Notes under the pieces: generated by a model
The model's input: only the letters and a program-made list of their open reading frames with translations
Told to the model about the DNA's origin: nothing
Database searches by the model: none
NCBI RefSeq assembly: GCF_000196895.1
Contig: NC_014297.1
Location: forward strand, 2,277,770 to 2,341,769
Direction of reading: 5' to 3'
DNA length: 64,000 nucleotides
DNA from: Halalkalicoccus jeotgali B3
GTDB lineage: Archaea; Halobacteriota; Halobacteria; Halobacteriales; Halalkalicoccaceae
Program-made: the position numbers and the translations under genes
In this document: piece by piece, positions 41,354 through 50,128 of the stretch
Layout of the letters: each line of letters opens with the position of its first letter
How positions within the stretch are numbered: the first letter of the stretch is position 1

Positions 41354-41977
41354 TCAGACGGTTTCGAGCGCGCTCTCGATCGGTTCGTCGCCCTCGATCA
41401 GCTCGAAGGTCTTCCCGTGGGTGTTCTCGACATCGAGTGCGGCGACGAGCGTCCGGGCGACGTCGGCGCGGGTGATCTTCCCGCGCTCGACCCGGCGAGC
41501 GGCCTCGACCTTCCCGGTTGCGGGCTCGTCGGTCAGCTCGCCCGGTCGGACGATCGTGTAGGCCAGCTCGCTTCCTTCGAGGTGCTCGTCCGCGGCGAGT
41601 TTCGCCTCGAGATACGGCTGTAGCGCTTCGGGACTCTCCTCGGGACGATCGGCATTGATCGAACTGAGCATGACGAACCGATCCGTGCCCTGCTCTTCAG
41701 CCGCGTCGATGAGCCGGACCGCGCCGTCGCGATCGACACCTTTGACGTCCTCGCCGCTCGATCCGGCCGCGAAGATCACCGCGTCACACCCCTCGACGGC
41801 GTGGGAGACGTCCTCAGTCAGATCCGCGACGATCACGTCGACGCCGTAGTTCTCCTCCATCTCGGGGACCTGTGACTCCGTCCGGACCATCGCGTGTGCG
41901 GTGTGCTCGCTGTCGGCGAGCAGGTCCGTGATATGCTGTCCGACCCCGCCGTGCGAACCAGCGATGAGTACGTCCAT
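41354..41977 (-). CDS. NAD(P)-binding protein, atypical SDR (NmrA/BVR-B-like)
   Basis: Rossmann-fold protein of 207 residues with an atypical-SDR glycine motif, VLIAGSHGGVGQHITDLLAD, a DAVIFAAGSSGEDVKGVDRD segment, FVMLSSINADRPEESPEALQ with a following YLEAK, and TIVRPGELTDEPATGKVE. These are features of the NmrA-like/biliverdin-reductase-B-like group, which bind NAD(P) and often act as redox sensors or small-molecule reductases. Substrate unknown. It stands alone. Confidence 0.88.
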   Translation of the reverse strand: MDVLIAGSHGGVGQHITDLLADSEHTAHAMVRTESQVPEMEENYGVDVIVADLTEDVSHAVEGCDAVIFAAGSSGEDVKGVDRDGAVRLIDAAEEQGTDRFVMLSSINADRPEESPEALQPYLEAKLAADEHLEGSELAYTIVRPGELTDEPATGKVEAARRVERGKITRADVARTLVAALDVENTHGKTFELIEGDEPIESALETV

Positions 41978-42034
41978 CGCTCCAAGGAAGGGGCGACAGC
42001 ACCAAAAGCGCGTGGCCGGAACTCGATGATGGGG

Positions 42035-43768
42035 TCAGGCCGACTCGTGGAGTTTCTCGCCACGATGCAGGCGGGTCGCGATCGTAAACGTCTGCTCGCG
42101 CTCGCGGCGAGTGGGGGTGTGGGCGGCGAGGTAGCGGGCGGTGGCGATCAGGTGGAGGCGTTTCTCGCCGGTGCGCTCGGCCTGCTCGAAGGCGGCCTCG
42201 ACGTTCTGGAGCGTGTGGAAGTTCGCGTCCTCGCGGAGCAACGCCCCGCCGAGCGTGCGGGTTAGTTCCTCGGGATCGCCGCCCGAATCGAGGTAGTCCG
42301 CGACGAACCGTCCGGCCCTGTTGACCTCGCCCTCCTCGTCGAACGTCTCGAGCAGGTCCCCGAGGAGGGTTTCGGGGTCCGTTTCGACCTCCCGCGGTTC
42401 GGGGATCGGTGTCGGCGGCGTGTTGAGAAATCGGTCGAGATACACGTTGATCGCGCCGTCGTAGACCGCCTTATAACACTCTTCGCCGCCCGTCCGTCGG
42501 GCCAGCCCGCAGACCGCGTTCGCGTAGGTGTAGGTGTGATGGACCGTGTTCCAGTCGCGGACCTCGTTGCCCGTCCCGAACTGCGCGATCCGAACCCCGG
42601 CGGCCACGCCGACGCGGTCGGCAAGGTCCGCCGCACTCGCGCCGGCTTCGATCGCCTCGTCCAGTGTCGCGACGATCTCCCGGGGGTCCTCGGAGAGCAG
42701 CGTTTCGTCGAACCGTTCGGTCGGCGTCCACTCCTCGCGTTCGCCGGCCCCGATGCGCGCCGGGAGGCGCTCGAAGGATTCCGAAAGCAACGCGGCGAGA
42801 TCGACCGGCTGGCGCCACGAGGAGCGTTCCTCGCTTCGCTCGGCGCTCGCCAACTGGGGGACGAGCGCCGGCAACAGGTCGTCGGCACGCTCCCAGCCGA
42901 CGTGATTCAGCGTTTCTACGGCCTTGTTGAGGAAGTCCACCGTGTGTCCGGTGTCGAGATACCGGTGGTCGGTGGCCGCCCCCACCAGCATCGAGACGAC
43001 CCGCTCGTTCGGAAGGTGGGCGATCGCGGTTCCGAGGACCCGCTCTGCACCCTGTCGGTCCCGGACCTCGATGCAGTCGCGAAACCAGCGCTCGAGGCGC
43101 TCGGGGTCGTGGTCGTCCCCCGAAAGGGGGTCCTGAACGAATCGGGGTGGGTGGCCCGACGCGTCGTTTGCGACGCTGACCGCGCCGGTGTAGAGCGCGC
43201 GGCGGCGGTCCTCGGGTTCGAGCGCCGGAAGGAGGTTGGCCATCGCGCCCATCGTCGTGAGCCCGCGCCCCCAGCCGTCGTCCCGGTAGCGCGCGCCGAA
43301 CGTCGCGATACGTTCGAGGGGGAGTTCATAGTTGATATCGGCGTCGTCGAGCCCGATGACGGATTTCGCGAGCACCAATCGCAGGTCGTTCTCCAACCCG
43401 TCCTCCAACCGACCGAGCCAGCGCTCTCTCGGAGGATCGTCGCGCTTCGGGTGCGGGTCGACCCAGATCTCCTCGCCACGAACCTCGGTCGGGAAGGTCG
43501 GCAGGTCGTCGGCGAAGGGGTCGAACGTGCTGCCACAGCCGAGTTCGAACCGGGCGTGGTGCCAGTGGCAGGTGAGGACGCCGTCGTCGACGGTGCCCTG
43601 TGCCAGCGGAAATCCCATGTGCGGACAGCGGTTGTCGACGGCGTAGAACTCCCCTTCGTGGCGAAACAGGGCGATCGCTTGGCCGCGCGTCGTGACGAGA
43701 GCCTGGTCCTCGCCGTCGAGATCGGCTGTGGTCGCGACCTGTACGAAATCCTCGTCAGTTGTTGCCAT
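42035..43768 (-). CDS. Rieske [2Fe-2S] protein with large uncharacterised C-terminal domain
   Basis: Protein of 577 residues. The first 110 residues form a Rieske domain: RCPHMGFPL (Cys48, His50) and TCHWHHARFE (Cys67, His70) bind the cluster. The remaining 460 residues are mostly helical with many histidines (HHTYTYANAVCGLARRTGG, GWGRGLTTMGAMANLLPAL, HTVDFLNKAVETLNHVGWE). This domain is not the oxygenase alpha-subunit fold, since no mononuclear-iron D-x2-H-x4-H motif is seen. It may be a heme-free or metal-binding oxidoreductase domain fed by the Rieske cluster. I do not recognise the family, though the whole is evenly haloarchaeal in composition. Confidence 0.85.
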   Translation of the reverse strand: MATTDEDFVQVATTADLDGEDQALVTTRGQAIALFRHEGEFYAVDNRCPHMGFPLAQGTVDDGVLTCHWHHARFELGCGSTFDPFADDLPTFPTEVRGEEIWVDPHPKRDDPPRERWLGRLEDGLENDLRLVLAKSVIGLDDADINYELPLERIATFGARYRDDGWGRGLTTMGAMANLLPALEPEDRRRALYTGAVSVANDASGHPPRFVQDPLSGDDHDPERLERWFRDCIEVRDRQGAERVLGTAIAHLPNERVVSMLVGAATDHRYLDTGHTVDFLNKAVETLNHVGWERADDLLPALVPQLASAERSEERSSWRQPVDLAALLSESFERLPARIGAGEREEWTPTERFDETLLSEDPREIVATLDEAIEAGASAADLADRVGVAAGVRIAQFGTGNEVRDWNTVHHTYTYANAVCGLARRTGGEECYKAVYDGAINVYLDRFLNTPPTPIPEPREVETDPETLLGDLLETFDEEGEVNRAGRFVADYLDSGGDPEELTRTLGGALLREDANFHTLQNVEAAFEQAERTGEKRLHLIATARYLAAHTPTRREREQTFTIATRLHRGEKLHESA

Positions 43769-43815
43769 GAGACAGGCTACGCGAGAGGGCGACTAAACGG
43801 TTCGCCGGATCGACG

Positions 43816-44610
43816 TCAGACGAACGACAGGGGCAGCATCAAGAGTACGCCACAGCAGAGTCCGGCGAGGAGTTCCGGAGTCCCGTTTCGCGGTAGCTCC
43901 CGTCCGATCGAGCGGGCCTCGGGGACGAGTTCGGAGGCGACGAGGTAGATCATCGCACCCGCGGCGAAGCCGAAACCGACGGCGAGAAACTCGCGGGCTG
44001 TCTGGACGAACAGGTAGGCTAGCGCCGCGCCGACGGGCTGAGGCAGGCTCGAAAACACCGCCCACCAGACTATCCGCCAGCGCGGGACGCCCAAGCCCTG
44101 TAACGGGATGGCGACGGCGATCCCCTCGGGGACGTTCTGGATCGCGATCGCCCCGGTGATAAAGACCGCGAGCACCGGCACCGTGACCCCGAGCGCCTCG
44201 ACTCCCTCGCCGAGCGGGAGGTCCGCAAACGAGACGCCGATGGCGACGCCCTCCGGAAAGCTGTGGACGGTGAGCACGCCGAGGATGAGCACGAGCTTCT
44301 TGAAGCTCGCCTCCTCGTACCGCCGGGGGTGGATCTCGGTTCCCGAGAGCACGCGATCGCTCACGACGACCAGCGCGACCCCGACGGCGAGCCCGACCGC
44401 GAGGACCGTCGGCCCGCCCGCCGCGAGGCCCTCGCTCACCAGTCCGAAAACCGAAGCGGAAAGCATGATTCCGGAGGCGAACCCCCAGAGGCCGACGTTG
44501 AGTCGGTCGTTCACATCGTCGACGAAGAAGAAAGGGAGCGCCCCGAGGCCGGTGGCAAGCGCGGTCGCGAGGCCCGCGAGAACGACCACGGTCAGCTCCC
44601 CGAGCACCAT
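43816..44610 (-). CDS. ZIP-family divalent metal transporter
   Basis: Membrane protein of 264 residues with eight helices. The metal-binding helices hold HSFPEGVAIGVSF and QNVPEGIAVAIPL, the H-x2-P-E-G signature of ZIP transporters of the GufA type. The start ATG 44610 gives MVLGELTVVVLAGLATALAT; a longer in-frame extension has no transporter character. It should import Zn2+, Mn2+ or Fe2+. It is divergent from dnaJ with only 87 bases between start codons, so the two share a control region. Confidence 0.9.
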   Translation of the reverse strand: MVLGELTVVVLAGLATALATGLGALPFFFVDDVNDRLNVGLWGFASGIMLSASVFGLVSEGLAAGGPTVLAVGLAVGVALVVVSDRVLSGTEIHPRRYEEASFKKLVLILGVLTVHSFPEGVAIGVSFADLPLGEGVEALGVTVPVLAVFITGAIAIQNVPEGIAVAIPLQGLGVPRWRIVWWAVFSSLPQPVGAALAYLFVQTAREFLAVGFGFAAGAMIYLVASELVPEARSIGRELPRNGTPELLAGLCCGVLLMLPLSFV

Positions 44611-44697
44611 AGGGGTCGTTGTCGAGCCGCCGTAGTAAGTAGAGGGGTCCGAGAGCGGTCCGTTCAAGTACGACAATCGAGTAAGGGGTGACAACTG

Positions 44698-45840
44698 ATG
44701 AGCGAGGATTTCTACGACGTCCTCGGCGTGAGTCGAGACGCCGACGAGGACGAGATCAACAAGGCGTTCCGGAAGAAGGCCGCGAAGTACCACCCGGACG
44801 TCAGCGACGAACCGGACGCAGAGGAGAAGTTCAAACAGGCGAAGAAGGCCAAAGAGGTCCTCTCGGACGAACAGAAACGCTCCGCGTACGACCAGATGGG
44901 CCACGACCGCTTCGAACAGGCCGAAAAGCGCGGCGGGTTCGACGGTGGAGCCGGCGGTGCAGGTGGTTTCGGCGGGGCGGGCGGGTTCGGGGGGGCCGGC
45001 GGAGCCGGCGGCGGGCTGGGCGACATCTTCGAACAGTTCTTCGGCGGCGGGAGCGGGAGCGGCGGCCGCCGGCAGGGCGCGGACCTCCAAACGCGTCTCT
45101 CGGTCACGCTCGAAGAGGTCTACGATGGCGTCGAAAAGGAGATGACGATCAACCGCCCCGAGAACTGTCCGACCTGTGACGGCGCGGGCGGGGAGAACCC
45201 CGAGACCTGTCCCGAGTGCAACGGCCGTGGGCAGGTCACACAGGTCCAACAGACCCCCTTCGGGCGGATGCAACAGACCCAGGCCTGTCCGAACTGCCGG
45301 GGCGACGGTCAGATCTACGAGGAGACCTGCGGGGAGTGTCGCGGCGAGGGACAGGTCACCCGCGAGACCACCCTCTCGGTCGAGATCCCCGAGGGCATTC
45401 GCGACGGCCAGACGCTCCGGATGGAACGCGAGGGCGCGCCTGGCGAGCGGGGCGGTCCCAACGGCGACCTGCTGATCGAGATCCGGGTCGAAGACCACCC
45501 CGACTTCGAACGCGACGGCGACGATCTGAAGTATCGAAAACCCATCTCGTTCCCGGAGGCGGTCTTCGGGGCCACGATCGAGGTGCCGACCATGGAGGGC
45601 ACCGTCGAAATGGACGTCCCGGGCGGCACCCAGAGCGGCGAGCGATTTCGACTCCAGGGTAAGGGGATGCCCCGACTTCGCCGTCGCGGTCAGGGCGATC
45701 TGTACGTCTCGATCCAGATCGTCACGCCCGAGGAACTGAACGCCGAGCAGCGAGAAGCCCTCGAAGCGTTCGCGGCGGCCGGCGGCGAGGAGATAGAAGT
45801 CGAGCAGGGCTTCTTCGAGAAGATCAAGAGCTCGCTGTAG
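44698..45840 (+). CDS. dnaJ: Molecular chaperone DnaJ (Hsp40)
   Basis: Full-length DnaJ of 380 residues. J domain with YHPDVSDEPDAEEKFKQ (HPD motif), a Gly/Phe-rich stretch (GGAGGFGGAGGFGG), four zinc-binding repeats (CPTCDGAGG, CPECNGRG, CPNCRGDG, CGECRGEG), and two C-terminal beta domains including LPR-like MPRLRRRGQGDLYV. It recruits substrates to DnaK and stimulates its ATPase. The start is preceded by GGGGTGACAACTG, with a ribosome-binding-like GGTGA. It is separated from grpE-dnaK by about 3.8 kb. Confidence 0.96.
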   Translation: MSEDFYDVLGVSRDADEDEINKAFRKKAAKYHPDVSDEPDAEEKFKQAKKAKEVLSDEQKRSAYDQMGHDRFEQAEKRGGFDGGAGGAGGFGGAGGFGGAGGAGGGLGDIFEQFFGGGSGSGGRRQGADLQTRLSVTLEEVYDGVEKEMTINRPENCPTCDGAGGENPETCPECNGRGQVTQVQQTPFGRMQQTQACPNCRGDGQIYEETCGECRGEGQVTRETTLSVEIPEGIRDGQTLRMEREGAPGERGGPNGDLLIEIRVEDHPDFERDGDDLKYRKPISFPEAVFGATIEVPTMEGTVEMDVPGGTQSGERFRLQGKGMPRLRRRGQGDLYVSIQIVTPEELNAEQREALEAFAAAGGEEIEVEQGFFEKIKSSL

Positions 45841-45883
45841 CCGGATCGAGCACGTATTTGAGTGGCGAACACGAGACATCGGT

Positions 45884-46588
45884 ATGGACACCGTCGGGGA
45901 GATCGTGGCTCGGGAGCGACGCACCCGCGAGCCGGCGTTGCGCGCGCAGACGGGCGTCAATCTGCGATACGATTACTACCAGTTCTGTACGACCGCCCAC
46001 AAGGCGGGGAACTTCTTCAGCCACCGTGGGGTGCGAGCCGGCTCGCTCGTCGGCGTCGTCCGTGAGGAAAGCGGCGCGCCGTTGCTCTCGCTGTTCGGGG
46101 CGGCGCTGCTTGGCGCGCGGGTGTGCTTTGATCCACCCCACGACCTCGGTGCCCGATTGCTGGTCGCACCAGGAGAGGAGATAGAAACGTACGACCTCCC
46201 GTCCGGGGCGAGCCGGCTCGCATACGCCGGCGAGGCGAGGCCGGGGGTCGAGGCCTTCGGCGAGAGCGTCTGGAGCGAGAACCCCGCCTGTCCCGTCCCG
46301 CCAGAAATCGGCCCCGACACCGCGCTACTCGAAGTCGAGGACGAAACCCACACGCACGGCGAGTTGCTCGCCGCAGCGCGACGGGTCGTCGATCGGTTCG
46401 GGATCGAACCCGGAACGGAAGTGGCGATCCGCGCGCCGCTTTCGCGCCCCGGAGTGGTCGTCGCGGGCGTGCTCGCGCCGCTTCTGGCGGGCGGTGTCGT
46501 CCTCTTTCCCGGGCCCGACGAGACGGGAGATCTCGCGGTGGGTGAGGGATCCGAACCCGACGCGATCCGGCCCGAACAGGTCCTGTAA
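45884..46588 (+). CDS. Truncated AMP-binding (acyl-CoA synthetase-like) protein
   Basis: Protein of 234 residues resembling only the N-terminal subdomain of the AMP-dependent ligases. RYDYYQFCTTAHKAGNFFSH, RGVRAGSLVGVVREESGAPLL and FGAALLGARVCFDPP match the first strands and helices. The P-loop YTSGTTG-type motif, the adenine motif and the C-terminal hinge are absent, so it cannot form an acyl-adenylate by itself. The gene ends cleanly and is evenly haloarchaeal. Its second half (THTHGELLAAARRVVDRFGI ...) repeats the N-terminal fold motif. It could be a regulatory or scaffold paralogue; function unknown. Confidence 0.65.
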   Translation: MDTVGEIVARERRTREPALRAQTGVNLRYDYYQFCTTAHKAGNFFSHRGVRAGSLVGVVREESGAPLLSLFGAALLGARVCFDPPHDLGARLLVAPGEEIETYDLPSGASRLAYAGEARPGVEAFGESVWSENPACPVPPEIGPDTALLEVEDETHTHGELLAAARRVVDRFGIEPGTEVAIRAPLSRPGVVVAGVLAPLLAGGVVLFPGPDETGDLAVGEGSEPDAIRPEQVL

Positions 46589-46650
46589 CCTCTCCGCTTT
46601 CCGTTGGTTTGGGGAAACTGTTTTACCATTGAACGGACTGGCTATACGGT

Positions 46651-47961
46651 ATGGCAAATAGTCGCATGCTGAAGGGGTGGCGCCGCTACCGGTCGGTGCC
46701 GATCATCTATCGGATCGGCGCGGCGTTCGTACTCGGCTCGCTGGCCGGTCTCACGATCGGGGAACCGATGTTGGCGCTCCAGCCACTCGGCGATCTGTTC
46801 GTGCGACTGTTGAGCATGATCGTCGTCCCGATCGTGATCTTCACGCTGTTGATGGGTGTTCGCCACCTCACGCCCTCCTCGCTGGGACGGGTCGGCGGGC
46901 AAGTCGTCGGGCTGTATGTCGTCACCTCGGCGATCGCCGTGGGGATCGGGCTGGCGGTCGCGAACGCCATCAACCCCGGTCAGGGGCTGACGTTGGTCGA
47001 AGCCGAGATCGACACACAACAGACGCCGAGTTTCACCGAAGTGTTCCTCGGGATCGTCCCCGAGAACCCGATCAACGCGATGGCGAGCGGCGACATTCTC
47101 GCCGTACTGTTCTTCGTTCTCGTCTTCGGGCTCGCGCTCGCGATGCTCCAGGAGGAAAGCGAGAATGCCCGCGTCCAGAACGGCGTCGAGACGTTCTTCG
47201 ACGTGGCGGAGGCGGGTTCTGAGGCCCTGTTCAAGATCGTCTGGGGGATCATGGAGTACGGTGTGCTGGGCGTGTTTGTGCTGATGGCTGCCGTCTTCGC
47301 CGAGGCCGGTATCAGCGCGCTCTCGACGTTCGCGCTGCTTGCGGCCACGCTCATACTCGGGGTGGCACTTCACATCTCGATCGTGTATCTCGGGGCGATC
47401 ATCGCCCTGCTCACCCAGCAGTCGCCGATCTCCTTTCTCGCCGGGATCAAGGAGGCGATGGTGACGGCGCTCTCGATCGCTTCCTCGAGCGCGACGCTGC
47501 CGATCTCGATGTCGAACGCCGAGGACAACCTCCGGGTCGACGAGGGGATCTACGGCTTCTCCCTGCCACTGGGTGCGACCATCAACATGGACGGCACCGG
47601 GATGTACCAGGGGATCGTCGCGGTCTTCGCGGCGAACCTCGTGGGCGTTTCACTCACGCTCACCGAACAGATCACCGTCGTCACCATCGCGGTGCTCGCG
47701 AGCATCGGCACCGCGGGCGTGCCGAGCGCCGGCCTGATCCTCCTGACGCTGGTGCTGACCCAGTTGGGTCTTCCCCTCGAAGTCGTGGGCTTCATCGCCG
47801 GTATCGACCCGCTACTCGACCGGCTCCGCACCATGACCAACGTCACCGGGGATCTGGCGGTGACGACGCTCGTCGCCCACTGGAACGGCGCGGTCGACTT
47901 CGACGACGGCGTCTGGGCCAGCAGCGAATCGGGTCCCGCGGGCGTCCCCGGCGACGACTGA
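46651..47961 (+). CDS. Dicarboxylate/amino acid:cation symporter (GltP/DAACS family)
   Basis: Membrane protein of 436 residues of the glutamate/aspartate transporter fold. Signature elements: the serine-rich hairpin ASSSATLPISMSNAEDNL, NMDGTGMYQGIVAVFAANL in helix 7, and GVPSAGLILLTLVLTQLGLP near hairpin 2. It imports glutamate, aspartate or C4-dicarboxylates with Na+ or H+. A TATA-like CTGTTTTACC lies about 29 bases before the ATG. The next gene (acyl-CoA synthetase) converges 6 bases later. Confidence 0.93.
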   Translation: MANSRMLKGWRRYRSVPIIYRIGAAFVLGSLAGLTIGEPMLALQPLGDLFVRLLSMIVVPIVIFTLLMGVRHLTPSSLGRVGGQVVGLYVVTSAIAVGIGLAVANAINPGQGLTLVEAEIDTQQTPSFTEVFLGIVPENPINAMASGDILAVLFFVLVFGLALAMLQEESENARVQNGVETFFDVAEAGSEALFKIVWGIMEYGVLGVFVLMAAVFAEAGISALSTFALLAATLILGVALHISIVYLGAIIALLTQQSPISFLAGIKEAMVTALSIASSSATLPISMSNAEDNLRVDEGIYGFSLPLGATINMDGTGMYQGIVAVFAANLVGVSLTLTEQITVVTIAVLASIGTAGVPSAGLILLTLVLTQLGLPLEVVGFIAGIDPLLDRLRTMTNVTGDLAVTTLVAHWNGAVDFDDGVWASSESGPAGVPGDD

Positions 47962-47967
47962 TCCCGT

Positions 47968-49932
47968 CTATCGCGCGTTCTCCAGCCCGTCTAACGCCTC
48001 GGGGTTCTCGATGCTGCTCATGTCGCCGAGTTCCTCGCCCGTGTAGCTCGCCTGCACGGCCCGGCGGATGATCTTCCCGCTCTGTGTCTTCGGGAACTCC
48101 GAAACGAACAGCACCTCGCGCGGACGAAACGGCTTGCCCAGTTCCTCGCCGACCTGCGCGCGCAGTTCCTCGCGTAGAGCGTCGGTCTCCTCGATCCCGG
48201 CCTCCAGAATGACGTAGGTGACGACCGCGGTGCCGGTGGTCTCGTCGGGGACGCCCACCGCGGCGGCCTGGTTGACCGAGGGGTGGTCCATCAGCGCACC
48301 TTCGACCTCGGCGGGGCCGACCTTGCGCCCGGCGACGTTGAGCGCGTCGTCGGCCCGGCCGTGAAGGAACCAAAAGCCCTCGGCATCCTTCTGTGCCCAG
48401 TCGCCGTGATCCCACAGCGGCGGGTCGTCGAAGGAGCTCCAGTACTCCGCGAGATAGCGCTCGTCGCCCTCCCAGAGGGATTTCGTCATCGAGGGACACG
48501 AGTCGCGCGCGACCAGAAAGCCCCGTTCGTGGGAGTCGGCGACCGATTCCCCTCGGGAGTTCACGATGTCGATGTCCATTCCGAGTCCGGGGCCACCGAG
48601 CGTACAGGGTTTCAGCGGCTGATTGGGCATCGGCATCAGGAAACAGCCACAGATCTCCGTGCCGCCGGAGATGTTGATGATCGGGGCCTCGCTCCCGCCG
48701 ACCTTCTCGTAGAACCACTGCCAGGACTCGGGGTCCCAGGGCTCGCCGGTCGAGCCGAGGATCCGCAGCGACGAGAGGTCGTGGCGCTCGACGTGTGCAT
48801 CGCCGTGTTTGCGAAGCGCGCGGATCGCCGTCGGCGAGATACCGAACTGCGTGATCGAGTGACGGTCGATCATCTCCCAGAACCGATCGGGTTCGGGGTG
48901 GTCGGGCGCGCCCTCGTACATCATTACCGTCCCGCCGAAGGTATGGGTCCCGATCAGCGTCCACGGCCCCATCATCCAACCGATATCGCTAACCCAGAAA
49001 AAGCGGTCGGCAGGCTTGAGATCCATCCCGAAGTGGACCTCTTTCGGACATTGGACGCCGACGCCCGCATGGGTGTGGACGATCCCTTTCGGTTTGCCCG
49101 TCGTGCCCGACGAATACAGCAACATCGACTCCCCATCCGCGGGCAGGGATTTCGTCTCGTACTCGTCGGACTCGGTTTCGATGGCGTCAGCCCACGTCTC
49201 GTCGCGCTCGTTACGGTCGTAGTCGCTTCCGAGTCGTTCGTAGACGATCGTGTGTTCGACGTGGCCCACCTCCTCGATGGCCTCGTCGGCGGAGGCCTTG
49301 AGATGGATCTCGCTCCCTCGACGGTAGAACCCATCGCCAGTAAAGAGGACGGAACACTCGGAGTCGTCGATCCGCGTCGCGGTGGCGTCGGTTCCGAACC
49401 CGGAGAAGATGGGAACGGCGATCGCGCCGACCTTGAAACAGCCGTAGAGAATGGAGATGACTTCGGGGACCATCGGCATGTAGAGTCCGACCGTATCACC
49501 GGTTTCGACCCCCCGTGCTTCGAGGGCGTTCGCGACCTGATTGGCCCGCCGGTACAGGTCGTGGTACGTGATCTGGCGCACCTCGCCGGGTTCGCCCTCC
49601 CAGATGCAGGCGATCTTGTTTCGTGTCTCGTTGCCGGGGGCTGCGTGGCGATCGACCGTGTTATGCGCGACGTTGAGCCGCCCGCCGGGATACCAGTCGG
49701 TGAACTGCGGGCCTTGGCTGTCGTCACGAACGCGGTCGTAGGGCTCGTAGAAGTCGATGCCCAGGTACTCGACCAGTTCGTCCCAGAACCACTCGATCTC
49801 GCCCGTGGTTCGCTCGATGAGTTCGTCGTAGTCGTCGAGATCGTAGCGCTCCATGAACGCCGCGACGTTCGTCTCCGCGGCAAAGGCCTCCGTTGGCCGG
49901 TGAACGATCTCCCCACCGTCCGGTGAATCCAT
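47968..49932 (-). CDS. Acetyl/acyl-CoA synthetase (AMP-forming)
   Basis: AMP-forming synthetase of 654 residues with the length and motifs of the acetyl-CoA/propionyl-CoA synthetase group. The P-loop is LLYSSGTTGKPKGIVHTHAG, followed by FFWVSDIGWMMGPWTL, NISGGTEICGCFLMP, the DHGDWAQKDAEGFWFLHGR hinge with ADDALNVAGRKVGPAEVEGA, and the C-terminal catalytic lysine block EFPKTQSGKIIRRAVQ. It has the IGWMMGPW variant in place of the DVGWVTGHSY of Acs, suggesting a related acyl substrate. The start at 49932 (MDSPDGGEIVHRP) was preferred over an upstream in-frame ATG that is hydrophobic and unlike the family. Confidence 0.9.
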   Translation of the reverse strand: MDSPDGGEIVHRPTEAFAAETNVAAFMERYDLDDYDELIERTTGEIEWFWDELVEYLGIDFYEPYDRVRDDSQGPQFTDWYPGGRLNVAHNTVDRHAAPGNETRNKIACIWEGEPGEVRQITYHDLYRRANQVANALEARGVETGDTVGLYMPMVPEVISILYGCFKVGAIAVPIFSGFGTDATATRIDDSECSVLFTGDGFYRRGSEIHLKASADEAIEEVGHVEHTIVYERLGSDYDRNERDETWADAIETESDEYETKSLPADGESMLLYSSGTTGKPKGIVHTHAGVGVQCPKEVHFGMDLKPADRFFWVSDIGWMMGPWTLIGTHTFGGTVMMYEGAPDHPEPDRFWEMIDRHSITQFGISPTAIRALRKHGDAHVERHDLSSLRILGSTGEPWDPESWQWFYEKVGGSEAPIINISGGTEICGCFLMPMPNQPLKPCTLGGPGLGMDIDIVNSRGESVADSHERGFLVARDSCPSMTKSLWEGDERYLAEYWSSFDDPPLWDHGDWAQKDAEGFWFLHGRADDALNVAGRKVGPAEVEGALMDHPSVNQAAAVGVPDETTGTAVVTYVILEAGIEETDALREELRAQVGEELGKPFRPREVLFVSEFPKTQSGKIIRRAVQASYTGEELGDMSSIENPEALDGLENAR

Positions 49933-50128
49933 ACCCGCCAATCCCACAGGAACGACAAAGAGGTTTTGCACGTACGGGGTGGAGCAGGGTCGATGGGTAC
50001 TGTGGGAACGGCCGCCTCGAATACGGCACCGAACGGACGTCCGTGAGTCGTGGACCCGAGGCGCTCGTATACCGACGAGGGGACAGGGCGAACCGCCGAT
50101 CGGCCGGGTTCGAGGGCCAACCCGGCGA

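Noticed and set aside
44945-45060. Glycine-rich tandem repeat in dnaJ as a possible microsatellite or CRISPR-like repeat
   Set aside because: It encodes the normal Gly/Phe-rich linker of DnaJ in frame; no spacers or regular repeat period outside the gene.
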